From the NCBI RefSeq assembly GCF_900096965.1, contig NZ_FMYM01000002.1:246439-310438 (forward strand): a stretch of DNA of 64,000 bases, given 5' to 3'. Each line of letters begins with the position of its first letter. The first letter of the stretch is position 1. Below the pieces are notes generated by a model, which saw nothing but the letters and a program-made list of their open reading frames with translations, ran no database searches and was not told the origin of the DNA. Shown in pieces: positions 55,950-64,000 of the stretch. A program made the position numbers and the translations under genes. The stretch is from Shouchella lonarensis. GTDB taxonomy: Bacteria > Bacillota > Bacilli > Bacillales > Bacillaceae_D.

Positions 55950-57380
55950 ATGTCAAAGTATCGTCAAGCCGCTGAGCAAATTTTGGTTGCGATTGGTGGC
56001 GTGGAAAATATCTCATCCGCGACGCACTGTGTGACACGCTTACGTCTTGTACTTCACGATGAGAACGTAGTTGACACAAAAGCGCTTGAAGCAGTGCCAG
56101 AAGTGAAAGGAGCATTTGCGACGAGTGGTCAGTTTCAAGTCATTTTAGGGAATGGCATTGTCGAGAAAGTGTATCAAGAATTGATGGCGCTCACAGGACG
56201 GTCGGAACAGTCAAAAGAAGAAGTGAAGGAAGAAGCTGCGAAAAAAGGCAACCCATTGCAGCGCGCGATTAAAGTGCTAGCAGATGTATTTATCCCGATT
56301 TTACCAGCGATCGTGACAGCGGGTTTGTTAATGGGGTTAAATAATGTCTTAACTGGTGGCGGGATTTTCTTTGCAGAAGGTTCGATCATTGATCATTATC
56401 CGCAATGGGCTGACTTTGCCGATATTATTCATGTCATTGCCAATACTGCCTTTACCTTTTTGCCAGCGTTAATTGGTTGGTCGGCAGTGAAGCGGTTTGG
56501 TGGGAATCCACTGCTTGGGATTGTGATCGGATTGATTCTCGTTCATCCGGCATTATTAAATGCATGGGATTACGGGAAAGCGCAAGCAGCTGGTGAGATT
56601 CCGACGTGGAATTTGTTTGGTTTTGAAATTAACAAACTTGGCTATCAAGGACAAGTTTTACCAGTGTTTGTTGCATCAATCATTTTGGCTAAGCTCGAAG
56701 TTTTCTTAAAGAAACGGATTCCAGATGCAATTCATTTGTTGACAGTTGCCCCAGTTGCATTATTGGTAACCAGTTTTTTAACATTTGCTTTCATCGGCCC
56801 TGCGACGTTTGCAATTGGAAATGGCATTGCCGATGGATTCATTTGGTTGTTTGATACGATTCCGTGGGTTGCGGGTTTCTTATACGGGATCATTTATGGT
56901 CCACTCGTGATTACCGGCATGCACCATACATTTTTAGCGATTGATTTACAGTTAACAGCAGGGACTACATCGGGAGGTACATTCCTCTGGCCAATTTTAG
57001 CGTTATCAAATATTGCCCAAGGATCAGCAGCGTTTGCAATGTATTTCTTAGTGCGAAATGCGAACTTAAAAGGGTTGTCAACAACAGCCGGCTTATCGGC
57101 ATGGCTCGGGATTACAGAACCGGCGTTGTTCGGGGTGAACTTACGCTTCCGTTTCCCGTTTTTCATGGCAATTGTTAGTGCCGGGTTTGCCGGGATGTTC
57201 ATTACAATGTTTGGGGTGTTGGCCAATTCCGTTGGGGTTGGTGGTGTGCCAGGGATTGTGTCGATCCGCCCAGGTGATTGGTTCCCATTCTTTATTGGCA
57301 TGTTAATTGTTATTATCGTCCCATTCTTGCTGACAGTGCTTTACGGGAAGGTGCTTAAACCGAAGAGCTTGCAGGAGTAG
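55950..57380 (+). CDS. treP: Trehalose-specific PTS EIIBC
   Basis: This permease imports trehalose as trehalose-6-phosphate. The 476-residue protein has an EIIB domain (about 1-85) with phospho-Cys in SATHCVTRLR (about 28) and an EIIC domain with about ten spans (about 105-470). There is no EIIA domain, so an EIIA-Glc is borrowed, as in B. subtilis. ATG 55950 is 7 nt after GAGGAGG; the adjacent ATG 55947 is also possible. Confidence 0.94.
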   Translation: MSKYRQAAEQILVAIGGVENISSATHCVTRLRLVLHDENVVDTKALEAVPEVKGAFATSGQFQVILGNGIVEKVYQELMALTGRSEQSKEEVKEEAAKKGNPLQRAIKVLADVFIPILPAIVTAGLLMGLNNVLTGGGIFFAEGSIIDHYPQWADFADIIHVIANTAFTFLPALIGWSAVKRFGGNPLLGIVIGLILVHPALLNAWDYGKAQAAGEIPTWNLFGFEINKLGYQGQVLPVFVASIILAKLEVFLKKRIPDAIHLLTVAPVALLVTSFLTFAFIGPATFAIGNGIADGFIWLFDTIPWVAGFLYGIIYGPLVITGMHHTFLAIDLQLTAGTTSGGTFLWPILALSNIAQGSAAFAMYFLVRNANLKGLSTTAGLSAWLGITEPALFGVNLRFRFPFFMAIVSAGFAGMFITMFGVLANSVGVGGVPGIVSIRPGDWFPFFIGMLIVIIVPFLLTVLYGKVLKPKSLQE

Positions 57381-57468
57381 ATGATTTTTAAGACCAGGAT
57401 TGAGGAGGAAAAGGAGGATGACCAATGTGTCGCCCTCCTGTTTCCAATTGGAAAGGATGAAAGTTGAC

Positions 57469-59142
57469 ATGAACGAGTGGTGGAGAAAGAGTACGGTTTA
57501 TCAAATTTACCCTAAGAGCTTTAATGACACGACAGGCAATGGTGTCGGTGACTTGCAAGGGATTATTGAAAAGCTTGATTACTTAAAAGAACTCGGTATT
57601 GACGTCATTTGGCTCACACCAGTGTATACGTCCCCGCAAAAAGATAATGGTTATGATATTGCCGATTACTATGACATTCACGAAGAGTATGGGACGATGG
57701 CTGATTTTGAGCAGCTGCTCGGAGAAACACATGCCCGTGGGATGAAATTGATTATGGATTTGGTTGTCAATCATACATCGACGGATCACGAGTGGTTTCA
57801 AAACGCGAAGACGGGTAAAGACGCGCGCTACCGTGACTTCTATATATGGAAAGAAGCGCGTGGAGATGGTCCACCAACGAATTGGCAGTCTAAGTTTGGT
57901 GGTAGTGCCTGGGCATATAATGAAGCGACGAATGACTATTATTTACATTTATTTGACGTGTCGCAAGCGGATTTAAACTGGGAAAATGAAGACGTCCGCC
58001 GTCACGTATACGATATGATGGATTTTTGGTTTGACAAAGGCATTGATGGATTTCGTTTAGATGTCATCAATTTAATCTCAAAAGACCAGCGCTTTCCAAA
58101 TGATGATGGCTCTGTCGCCCCTGGGGATGGGCGGAAGTTTTATACAGACGGTCCCCGTGTGCACGAGTTTTTGCATGAAATGAATCAGGAAGTGTTGACG
58201 AAATACGATAGCATGACGGTTGGAGAAATGTCATCAACAACGATCGAAGACTGCATTTTGTATACGCGTCCGGATCGACAAGAGCTGTCAATGACGTTCA
58301 ATTTCCATCACTTGAAAGTGGACTATCCAAACGGTGAGAAATGGACGGTGGCAGATTTTGATTTTCGGCAGCTAAAGGAAATTTTATCTGAATGGCAAGT
58401 GCGGATGCACGCGGGTGGTGGTTGGAATGCGCTCTTTTGGTGTAATCACGATCAACCGCGTGTCGTGAGTCGATACGGAAATGATATGACGTACCATAAA
58501 CAATCGGCTAAAATGCTTGCTGCGACGATGCACATGATGCAAGGGACACCGTACATTTATCAAGGTGAAGAGTTTGGGATGACGAACCCGCATTTTGAAG
58601 ACATTTCCTTGTATCGTGATGTCGAGACATTAAATATATATGAGCAGTTGAAGCGAGACGGTGTTGCCGAGGCAGAGATCCTGGCGATTTTAAAGCAAAA
58701 ATCTCGTGATAATTCTCGGACGCCGGTGCAGTGGAATGCCGAGCGCCATGCTGGTTTTACAACAGGCACACCGTGGATTGATGTGAGTCGTAACTATGCG
58801 GAAATCAATGCTGAACGAGCACTTCAGGATCCGGATTCGATCTTTTATTTCTATCAAAAGTTGATTGCGCTCAGGAAGCAATATGACGTGATCACAACCG
58901 GCGATTATGAGCTACTTTCTCTTGATCATCCACACGTGTTTGCGTACACGCGCCGAGCCGAGAATGAGCTGCTCCTCGTTGTGTCCAATTTCTATGGGGA
59001 GAAAACGGATTTCATTTGTCCATCACATATGGTATCGTTAAAGGAAACTTTGCTCATTAGCAATTATGATAAGCCATGTGGACTAAAAGAAACAGTTTCG
59101 CTTAGGCCATATGAAACGGTTGTATTTCATTTAATAAAGTAG
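57469..59142 (+). CDS. treC: Trehalose-6-phosphate hydrolase (phospho-alpha-1,1-glucosidase)
   Basis: The enzyme splits trehalose-6-phosphate into glucose and glucose-6-phosphate. The 557-residue GH13 protein has the motifs DLVVNHTS (about 98-105), GFRLDVINL with Asp nucleophile (about 199), GEMSS with the acid Glu, and NHDQPR (about 325-330). I placed the start at ATG 57469 (MNEWWRKSTVYQIYPKSF) by similarity to the family. A strong site GAGGAGGAAAAGGAGG immediately before ATG 57418 suggests a start that would add 17 residues; the true start is open. Confidence 0.93.
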   Translation: MNEWWRKSTVYQIYPKSFNDTTGNGVGDLQGIIEKLDYLKELGIDVIWLTPVYTSPQKDNGYDIADYYDIHEEYGTMADFEQLLGETHARGMKLIMDLVVNHTSTDHEWFQNAKTGKDARYRDFYIWKEARGDGPPTNWQSKFGGSAWAYNEATNDYYLHLFDVSQADLNWENEDVRRHVYDMMDFWFDKGIDGFRLDVINLISKDQRFPNDDGSVAPGDGRKFYTDGPRVHEFLHEMNQEVLTKYDSMTVGEMSSTTIEDCILYTRPDRQELSMTFNFHHLKVDYPNGEKWTVADFDFRQLKEILSEWQVRMHAGGGWNALFWCNHDQPRVVSRYGNDMTYHKQSAKMLAATMHMMQGTPYIYQGEEFGMTNPHFEDISLYRDVETLNIYEQLKRDGVAEAEILAILKQKSRDNSRTPVQWNAERHAGFTTGTPWIDVSRNYAEINAERALQDPDSIFYFYQKLIALRKQYDVITTGDYELLSLDHPHVFAYTRRAENELLLVVSNFYGEKTDFICPSHMVSLKETLLISNYDKPCGLKETVSLRPYETVVFHLIK

Positions 59143-59152
59143 GCGATTGGAC

Positions 59153-59869
59153 GTGAAAAGTAAATTTCGGTTTGTATATCAACAGTTAGCTGATGAGATA
59201 CGGACCAGTCGATATGAGCCGGGCAGTTTACTGCCATCTGAGCATGAGCTGACAGACCGGTTTCAAGTGTCGCGTGAAACGATTCGGAAAGCATTAAAGC
59301 TCCTTTCTGAACACGGCTATATTCAGAAAGTACAAGGGAAAGGCTCCGTTGTGTTGGATTTTGCTCGCCTTGAGTTTCCCTTTTCAGGTGTGATGAGTTT
59401 TCAAGAGTTGAATGAGAAGCTCGCGCTCAGTGCATTGACAGACGTGATTCGCTTTGAACAGCAGCCAGCCTCGTCTACAGCGGCAACGCGTCTAGATTTA
59501 ACAGAAGGCGACCCTGTTTGGGCGGTGGAGCGGGTGCGTACGATTGAAGGCGAGCGGGTCATTTTAGATCAGGAGTTATTTTCGGTTGCGGTGATCCCGA
59601 AGTTGACACGAGAGATTTGCGAGAAGAGCATTTATGCGTATATTGAAGGGACACTCGGACTTACGATTAGTTTTGCCAAGAAAGAGATCGTCGTTGAAGA
59701 AGCGACGCCGACAGATCAAGCCCATTTAGATTTGCACGGCGCAACACACGTCGTTGTCGTGCGTAGTTATACGTACTTAGACGACGCGACCCTGTTCCAA
59801 TATACAGCATCACGTCACCGGCCGGACAAGTTTCGCTTTGTCGATTTTGCCCGGCGTGTGCTACAGTAG
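59153..59869 (+). CDS. treR: Trehalose operon repressor TreR (GntR family)
   Basis: The 238-residue protein has a GntR winged helix (about 1-70; SEHELTDRFQVSRETIRKAL) and a UTRA effector domain (about 90-235). In B. subtilis trehalose-6-phosphate releases TreR from its operator. GTG 59153 is 9 nt after TAGG. It is the last gene of treP-treC-treR, so it is autoregulated through the two operators upstream of treP. Confidence 0.94.
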   Translation: MKSKFRFVYQQLADEIRTSRYEPGSLLPSEHELTDRFQVSRETIRKALKLLSEHGYIQKVQGKGSVVLDFARLEFPFSGVMSFQELNEKLALSALTDVIRFEQQPASSTAATRLDLTEGDPVWAVERVRTIEGERVILDQELFSVAVIPKLTREICEKSIYAYIEGTLGLTISFAKKEIVVEEATPTDQAHLDLHGATHVVVVRSYTYLDDATLFQYTASRHRPDKFRFVDFARRVLQ

Positions 59870-59899
59870 AGGTAGGTTTTCCTACCTCTTAATTTTTTA
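59868..59899 (+). terminator. Terminator of the tre operon
   Basis: AGAGGTAGG (59868-59876), loop TTTT, CCTACCTCT (59881-59889), then TAATTTTTT. The stem starts within the treR stop codon. Confidence 0.85.
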
Positions 59900-59924
59900 C
59901 TTTCAAAAACGAAGGGTGATCGTG

Positions 59925-60986
59925 ATGGAAGCGGCAGCGCGGACATTTATTACACAATATTATGATGAACTGAATCGACCCGAGGAAGAAAAAAGGCAAC
60001 GTTTAGAAGAAGTGTTGGCTCAGATTCGCGCGACAGGAACGTACACACATACATATGATGAACTTGTTTTTGGGGCAAAAGTAGCTTGGCGCAATAGTAA
60101 TCGTTGTATTGGGCGCTTATTTTGGGAGCGACTGCATGTACATGACGCCCGTCATTTAAACCGGATGGAAGATGTTGTTCAAGGGTTATATGATCACATT
60201 GCTTATGCGACGAATGGTGGGAAGGTGATCCCAACGATTACGGTTTTTCAGCAAGGGTCACGGATGCGTATTTGGAATCATCAACTTGTGCGCTATGCCG
60301 GATATGAGCGGAATGGACAAGTCATCGGGGATCCGGCGTCGCTCGCATTGACGCGTATTTGCGAACAACTTGGTTGGCGTGGGGCAGGTACGCCGTTTGA
60401 TGTGTTACCCCTTGTTGTGTCCATTGACGACAGCAAGCCGCAATGGTTCCCCATCCCTGCTGAGATCGTACAAGAAGTGTCCATCACTCATCCAACGCTG
60501 CCAGCATTTGCGACGCTCAATTTACAATGGTATGCGGTGCCGATTATTTCTGATATGAGATTAGAAATTGGTGGGATTTCCTACTTTGCAGCGCCATTTA
60601 ATGGTTGGTACATGGGAACTGAAATTGGTGCCCGCAATTTAGCCGATGATTTCCGTTATAATTGTTTGCCGCATATTGCGCATCTCTTAGGATTGAATAT
60701 GGCACACGAGTCAACGTTATGGCGTGATGAGGCACTTGTTGAGTTAAACCGCGCGGTGCTTTATTCGTATCAAAAAGCAGGTGTCAGCATTGTTGATCAC
60801 CATACCGCGGCGAAACAGTTTGAACAATTTTGCAAGCGAGAGCACAGACAAAGTCGTGAAGTAACAGGTGACTGGACATGGCTCATCCCGCCCCTTTCGC
60901 CGGCGCAAACGGATATTTTTCATCAAGAATATCGCAATGAGGTGAAGACACCGAACTTCTTTTATGAGCAGGCGCCGTATGGGTGA
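59925..60986 (+). CDS. nos: Bacterial nitric oxide synthase oxygenase
   Basis: The enzyme makes NO and citrulline from arginine using electrons from housekeeping flavoproteins; the ferredoxin/flavodoxin reductase YumC in this window is the type of partner used in B. subtilis. The 353-residue protein is the oxygenase domain alone, with haem ligand Cys61 in WRNSNRCIGR and the Arg-binding Glu in WYMGTEIGARNL. ATG 59925 follows GAAGGGTGATC. Bacterial NO protects against oxidants and some antibiotics. There is no dedicated operon partner. Confidence 0.95.
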   Translation: MEAAARTFITQYYDELNRPEEEKRQRLEEVLAQIRATGTYTHTYDELVFGAKVAWRNSNRCIGRLFWERLHVHDARHLNRMEDVVQGLYDHIAYATNGGKVIPTITVFQQGSRMRIWNHQLVRYAGYERNGQVIGDPASLALTRICEQLGWRGAGTPFDVLPLVVSIDDSKPQWFPIPAEIVQEVSITHPTLPAFATLNLQWYAVPIISDMRLEIGGISYFAAPFNGWYMGTEIGARNLADDFRYNCLPHIAHLLGLNMAHESTLWRDEALVELNRAVLYSYQKAGVSIVDHHTAAKQFEQFCKREHRQSREVTGDWTWLIPPLSPAQTDIFHQEYRNEVKTPNFFYEQAPYG

Positions 60987-61001
60987 GCGGCTCTTTTTTT
61001 G
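60966..61001 (+). terminator. Possible terminator after nos
   Basis: GCCG and CGGC with GAGC/GCTC flanks around the stop codon, then seven T. The stem is imperfect. Confidence 0.45.
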
Positions 61002-61066
61002 TTGAAACCAAATTTAAGTATAAACGTACATGTAAGTTAGATAGCGCTTGAAAGGGGAGAGATGTG

Positions 61067-62404
61067 ATGACGGCACAATGGATCACAAACGTCAATGTAT
61101 TAAATGTACGGACAGGACAGTATGACTTGTACAATGTGAAAATTGACGCAGGTCGTTTTGCGGCGTTACAAACGGCACCACCATCCGAAGATGCAGGTGT
61201 ATTTTTAGATGGAAAAGGTTATTTTATGTTACCTGGACTGATTGATAGCCATTGCCACATCATGCCGAGTTACGCACCTTTATTTACAGCGGCGGGTGTG
61301 ACGACTGTGCGGAACACAGCCGGTAGTTTCTTTTTGTTGTCATCGCTATTAGAAGCAGAGGAAACCGCACCGTCCCCACGGTTATACACGACTGACCGGT
61401 TGATTGACGGTGTGCCAGGTTTGTGGGGAGAAACAAGCATTGGCACGCTGTCGACGGAAGACGAAGCTTTAGCAGTACGAGAAGTACGGCGTCAAGCGTC
61501 ACTTGGGGCGCGGTTTATTAAAGTATATGGACGCTTGAAAAAAGAAGTGATGGCGGCGGTGGTGCGTGAGGCACAAGCGTGTGGGCTAGATGTGAGCGCT
61601 GATATTATGGTGTCGACAGAAGTAGATGCGCGGTCAGCGGCAGGTATGGGTGTGAAGTTTTTAGAACATAATTCTGGCATGATGCAAGCGTTGTTTCCCG
61701 ACTGGCGTTATCTCGGGGATGCGCATCAATATGAGCGTGTACGTCAGTGTGATATGCCGTGGGCTAAGATAGAGGCACTATGTGAGCACTTGTTATCACG
61801 TAATGTCGTGCTTGTGCCGACGACTGTGTTGTTTGATCAGATGGCACGCAAAGAGGATCATTGGCAGCCAAGTCGTGTTGAGGACTCATGCTTTGCTAGT
61901 TTCCAAGAACAGTGGCATCAAACAGCAAGTCATGTTGAACCTAGTAAATATCAACTCATCACTGAATATACAAAGGCTTTCACCGAAACGTATGTCCGCC
62001 TTGGGGGCACGATCCTTGCCGGGACAGATGCACCAATCGTCTATATTCATCCAGGATATGCCCTTCATCGTGAATTGGCATTGCTTGCCGAAAGTGGGTT
62101 AAGTCCACTTGCGGCACTACAATCTGCAACGATTGTGCCGGCTCAAGTACTTGGAGAGACGGAAATTGGTGCAATTGAAGTAGGCAAGAAAGCAGACTTT
62201 ATATTACTACGGGAAGATCCACTAGAAAATATCACTGCAATTGACACGATTGAGAAAGTCGCCAAATCAGGGAAATTGTATGATCCTCAGGAGTTACAAG
62301 AAGTGGCTAAAGCAAAAGAAAATCAAGTGACAGAAGCGTGGTACCATGAGCGAATTCAGGAATTTGAAGCATATATGAAAGCATACGAGCAGTCATGTGA
62401 GTGA
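61067..62404 (+). CDS. Amidohydrolase, imidazolonepropionase-like
   Basis: The 445-residue protein is a metal-dependent amidohydrolase with PGLIDSHCH (about 61-69), a Lys in RFIKVYG (about 149) that could be carboxylated, His in LEHNSG (about 205), and AGTDAP (about 320-325). The usual first strand-end His between Lys and LEH is not evident (the region reads SADIMVSTEVDA), so the metal site may be unusual. Substrate unknown. Start ATG 61067 after AAAGGGGAG. It is 12 bp upstream of the DUF2785 gene, likely one operon. Confidence 0.85.
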   Translation: MTAQWITNVNVLNVRTGQYDLYNVKIDAGRFAALQTAPPSEDAGVFLDGKGYFMLPGLIDSHCHIMPSYAPLFTAAGVTTVRNTAGSFFLLSSLLEAEETAPSPRLYTTDRLIDGVPGLWGETSIGTLSTEDEALAVREVRRQASLGARFIKVYGRLKKEVMAAVVREAQACGLDVSADIMVSTEVDARSAAGMGVKFLEHNSGMMQALFPDWRYLGDAHQYERVRQCDMPWAKIEALCEHLLSRNVVLVPTTVLFDQMARKEDHWQPSRVEDSCFASFQEQWHQTASHVEPSKYQLITEYTKAFTETYVRLGGTILAGTDAPIVYIHPGYALHRELALLAESGLSPLAALQSATIVPAQVLGETEIGAIEVGKKADFILLREDPLENITAIDTIEKVAKSGKLYDPQELQEVAKAKENQVTEAWYHERIQEFEAYMKAYEQSCE

Positions 62405-62416
62405 GAGGGGAACAGC

Positions 62417-63208
62417 GTGAAGGAAATAGATAAGAGCATACAGCACGGGAGCACCGTAGAGGACAAACATTTAGAAGAGGCGCTTGCGCGAATTGGTGAT
62501 ACTGACCCGAGTGTACGTGATAATGTCATTTACCCGCAATTTCAGCAATGGTTGTCGGCAGGCGCGCTTTCGTCAGTGCAAGTTGCGCGTGTACTGGCTC
62601 AATGTGTGTTAAATCTTCAGCATGGGATTGGCGAAGTTAATACGGATACAGTGTTTACCCGGTCTTTTTCGGTACTTGTCGCTGCGGAAGCTGTCAATGG
62701 ACCGGTGGCGATTGAACGCACGTTGTATGAGCGTACGATCGCCTCTTGCCATCATTATTTAGAACACGAAAAAGATGTGCGTGGCTATGTAGAGGGAAAA
62801 GGTTGGGCCCATGCGATTGCCCACGGCGCAGATTTATTAGCCGCGCTTGTTTGTCACCCTTACTATGAGCGGGCGCATATTGAACGGACACTTGTAAGTA
62901 GTTACATGCCGTTGTTCCATGCACATGTGTTCATTGACGACGAAAGTGAGCGGCTCGTACAACCAATCGTTTGCTTGCAAAAGAAGTTTGATGCGGATAT
63001 GATCATACCATTTGTGCAAACAGGGCTAGTAAGTATGCAAGAAAGGCTGGTGGCTTTACAGCAAGATTATAAAAGAAAGCCAAACTTATCATTCTTTTAT
63101 GGTCGCACAAATGTTGTTTCATATGTCATGTTTCTCTATTTTTCTGTAGAGGACCGCAAGGTGAGAGACATGCTTGAGCAAGCGGTGCGTCAGTTTCGGG
63201 GGTTGTAG
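62417..63208 (+). CDS. DUF2785 protein
   Basis: The 263-residue soluble, helix-rich protein has the DUF2785 pattern RGYVEGKGWAHAIAHGADLL (about 121-140) and YLEHEKDVRG. The conserved His residues suggest a metal or substrate site, but no function is known. Start GTG 62417 after GAGAGGGGAA. Probably co-transcribed with the amidohydrolase. Confidence 0.85.
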   Translation: MKEIDKSIQHGSTVEDKHLEEALARIGDTDPSVRDNVIYPQFQQWLSAGALSSVQVARVLAQCVLNLQHGIGEVNTDTVFTRSFSVLVAAEAVNGPVAIERTLYERTIASCHHYLEHEKDVRGYVEGKGWAHAIAHGADLLAALVCHPYYERAHIERTLVSSYMPLFHAHVFIDDESERLVQPIVCLQKKFDADMIIPFVQTGLVSMQERLVALQQDYKRKPNLSFFYGRTNVVSYVMFLYFSVEDRKVRDMLEQAVRQFRGL

Positions 63209-63227
63209 GTGTGGATAGGATCATTTT

Positions 63228-63272
63228 GCTTTACTGCTCCAAACGAAAGAGACTCTTTTGGGGCAGTAAAGC
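63228..63272 (+). terminator. Long hairpin after the DUF2785 gene
   Basis: GCTTTACTGCTCC (63228-63240) pairs with GGGGCAGTAAAGC (63260-63272, one G-U). No T run follows, but the position fits a transcript end. Confidence 0.55.
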
Positions 63273-63288
63273 ACTGGTACTTCAATAA

Positions 63289-63327
63289 TGATAACGCTTT
63301 CTAAAGTGGGTCGTGCTGTGCTATACT
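63289..63327 (+). promoter_or_regulatory. Toxin promoter, cassette B, with cre-like box
   Basis: TATACT (63322-63327) with a weak -35 (TTCTAA, 63299-63304). TGATAACGCTTTCT (63289-63302) matches 12 of 14 cre positions and overlaps the -35, as in cassette A. Confidence 0.55.
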
Positions 63328-63366
63328 CGTAGTGAAGTAACATGAAGGGTCTTTAAGGGTGGACGC

Positions 63367-63387
63367 CACTTCCTCTGAGAGGAGGTG
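63367..63387 (+). promoter_or_regulatory. Hairpin hiding the toxin ribosome binding site, cassette B
   Basis: CACTTCCTC (63367-63375), loop TGA, GAGGAGGTG (63379-63387, one G-U). Both arms changed together relative to cassette A. Confidence 0.78.
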
Positions 63388-63394
63388 TTGCGGG

Positions 63395-63499
63395 ATGACG
63401 ACATTTCAAGCGCTCGTGCTCATGATTGCATTTGGCGGGTTGATTGTATCGATCATCGGGCTATCGCAAAAGCAAGATGGCGATAAAACCAAGAAATAA
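63395..63499 (+). CDS. Holin-like type I toxin, cassette B
   Basis: A 34-residue peptide (MTTFQALVLMIAFGGLIVSI, then a Lys/Asp-rich tail) with one membrane span. It is a paralogue of the peptide at 43986-44066; the first 20 residues are nearly the same and the tails differ. Its leader repeats the GGGTCTTTAAGGGTGG box and the hidden ribosome binding site. It lies 19.4 kb downstream in the same orientation. Family assignment and toxicity are inferred as for cassette A. Confidence 0.8.
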   Translation: MTTFQALVLMIAFGGLIVSIIGLSQKQDGDKTKK

Positions 63500-63637
63500 C
63501 CACCCTTAAGCGTTCCAGGCAGTAGGGTGGCAGGTTGTCACTATACGAACGGGCGTCCCTCTTAAAGGGAACCCTGTTATTTCAGGCCATAGATGCGGTT
63601 GGGCATCTGTGGTCTTTTATATAATATGCAATTAATT
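63500..63637 (-). ncRNA. Antisense RNA antitoxin, cassette B
   Basis: Minus-strand promoter TTGACG (63668-63673), 18-bp spacer, TATACT (63644-63649), so an RNA of about 140 nt from about 63637 to the hairpin CCACCCT/AGGGTGG (63500-63530), followed on that strand by TTATTTCTT. It includes a 12-bp hairpin (about 63584-63614) and the complement of TCTTAAAGGG (63560-63569). Confidence 0.72.
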
Positions 63638-63699
63638 ACTTTGAGTATACATGTTCTATGTGATACACGTCAACCCTGCCTTAAAAATGTATGTGTCAA

Positions 63700-64000
63700 G
63701 AATTTCTCGAGCGCCTTAAAAGACCAATGATTTCACCACTCTACAATTGTGCACTGATAATTGCCGTATATTATTTCGAAATTTAGCTCCGTGAGGCTTG
63801 GCTGTGGGCAAGGGTCGGGTTGTATTTTTGAGAAAACCACTCAAAAATCTCCACCCTTCCCCCTTCCCCTCTGCCATTTTGCGTGTGACTAAAAACGCCA
63901 CTGACCGAGCGATAGACCGATGACATTTCAAGTTATATGGCTCGGTCATTTAGTTAGTTTAACACGCAAAAACGCTCGTACACCCGTCCTTCATTTGTGC
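63700..64000. other. Structured stretch without credible gene at the right edge
   Basis: Two inverted repeats stand out: ATTTTTGAG-N7-CTCAAAAAT (63824-63848) and TGACCGAGC/GCTCGGTCA (63902-63910 with 63940-63948). A 77-codon open frame on the minus strand (63949-63716) has no ribosome binding site and its sequence (many Arg, Lys, Asn; no clear fold) looks non-coding. It may be part of a repeated element. Confidence 0.4.

Noticed and set aside
63716..63949. 77-codon minus-strand frame at the right edge
   Set aside because: No ribosome binding site, odd composition, and it spans two inverted repeats; more likely non-coding.

Overview
The window is 64 kb of chromosome from a low-to-mid GC Gram-positive, endospore-forming-type bacterium of the Bacillaceae. 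The gene order hpf-secA-prfB-yvjA-cccB-ftsE-ftsX-ctpB-minJ-uvrB-uvrA, then yvlBCD and hprK-lgt-ppaX-yvoF, and later the yumC/ndh/yui and yug blocks, is the order known from Bacillus subtilis and relatives. An alkaline-subtilisin-like protease, malate synthase G plus isocitrate lyase, and many GTG/TTG starts fit an alkaliphile-type Bacillaceae (Shouchella/Alkalihalobacillus-like); that last step is inference.

Layout. 1-5.5 kb: a cut-off lipoprotein gene, a cold-shock gene, hpf, secA and prfB, the last with its programmed frameshift. 5.6-12.8 kb: cell-envelope and division genes (YitT-family protein, cytochrome c, FtsE/FtsX followed by a coiled-coil M23 hydrolase, CtpB, MinJ). 12.9-22.8 kb: the SOS-controlled uvrBA pair, a SigW-type yvlBCD operon and hprK-lgt-ppaX-yvoF. 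22.8-27.2 kb: a lipoprotein and a convergent glyoxylate-shunt pair (glcB, aceA). 27.2-34.8 kb: pbuG behind a guanine riboswitch, ferredoxin-NADP reductase, NDH-2, YuiB, a 33-residue membrane peptide, YuiD, PepA and HU. 34.9-43.6 kb: YihY, LuxS, an isochorismatase-family enzyme, a DEAD-box helicase, YugI, YuzA, an iron alcohol dehydrogenase, Ddl, Pgi, YugN and a 56-residue membrane protein. 43.65 kb: tRNA-Ala(GGC). 43.7-46.4 kb: an accessory patch with a gene relic, a type I toxin-antitoxin cassette, a subtilisin and a Cys-rich protein with an Asn-Gly tail. 46.5-55.7 kb: an orphan sensor kinase, the glycerol regulon glpF-glpK / glpD-glpP, an alanine symporter and a YkvU/SpoVB-like flippase. 55.8-59.9 kb: trehalose operon treP-treC-treR with two TreR operators. 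59.9-63.2 kb: nitric oxide synthase, an amidohydrolase and a DUF2785 protein. 63.3-64 kb: a second type I toxin-antitoxin cassette and structured sequence without a credible gene.

The most interesting find is a pair of paralogous, diverged type I toxin-antitoxin cassettes (about 43.88-44.25 kb and 63.29-63.68 kb). Each has a short holin-like toxin ORF that starts MTTFQ, a leader hairpin that hides the ribosome binding site and has changed by compensating pairs between copies, a strong convergent minus-strand promoter for an antisense RNA, a shared 3' hairpin, and a direct repeat (TCTTTAAGGG / TCTTAAAGGG) placed so that toxin mRNA and antisense RNA are complementary there. This matches the plan of the plasmid par/fst loci. 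Other regulatory sites readable directly are a LexA box, a SigW promoter, TreR operators, cre-like boxes and a GlpP-type leader terminator.
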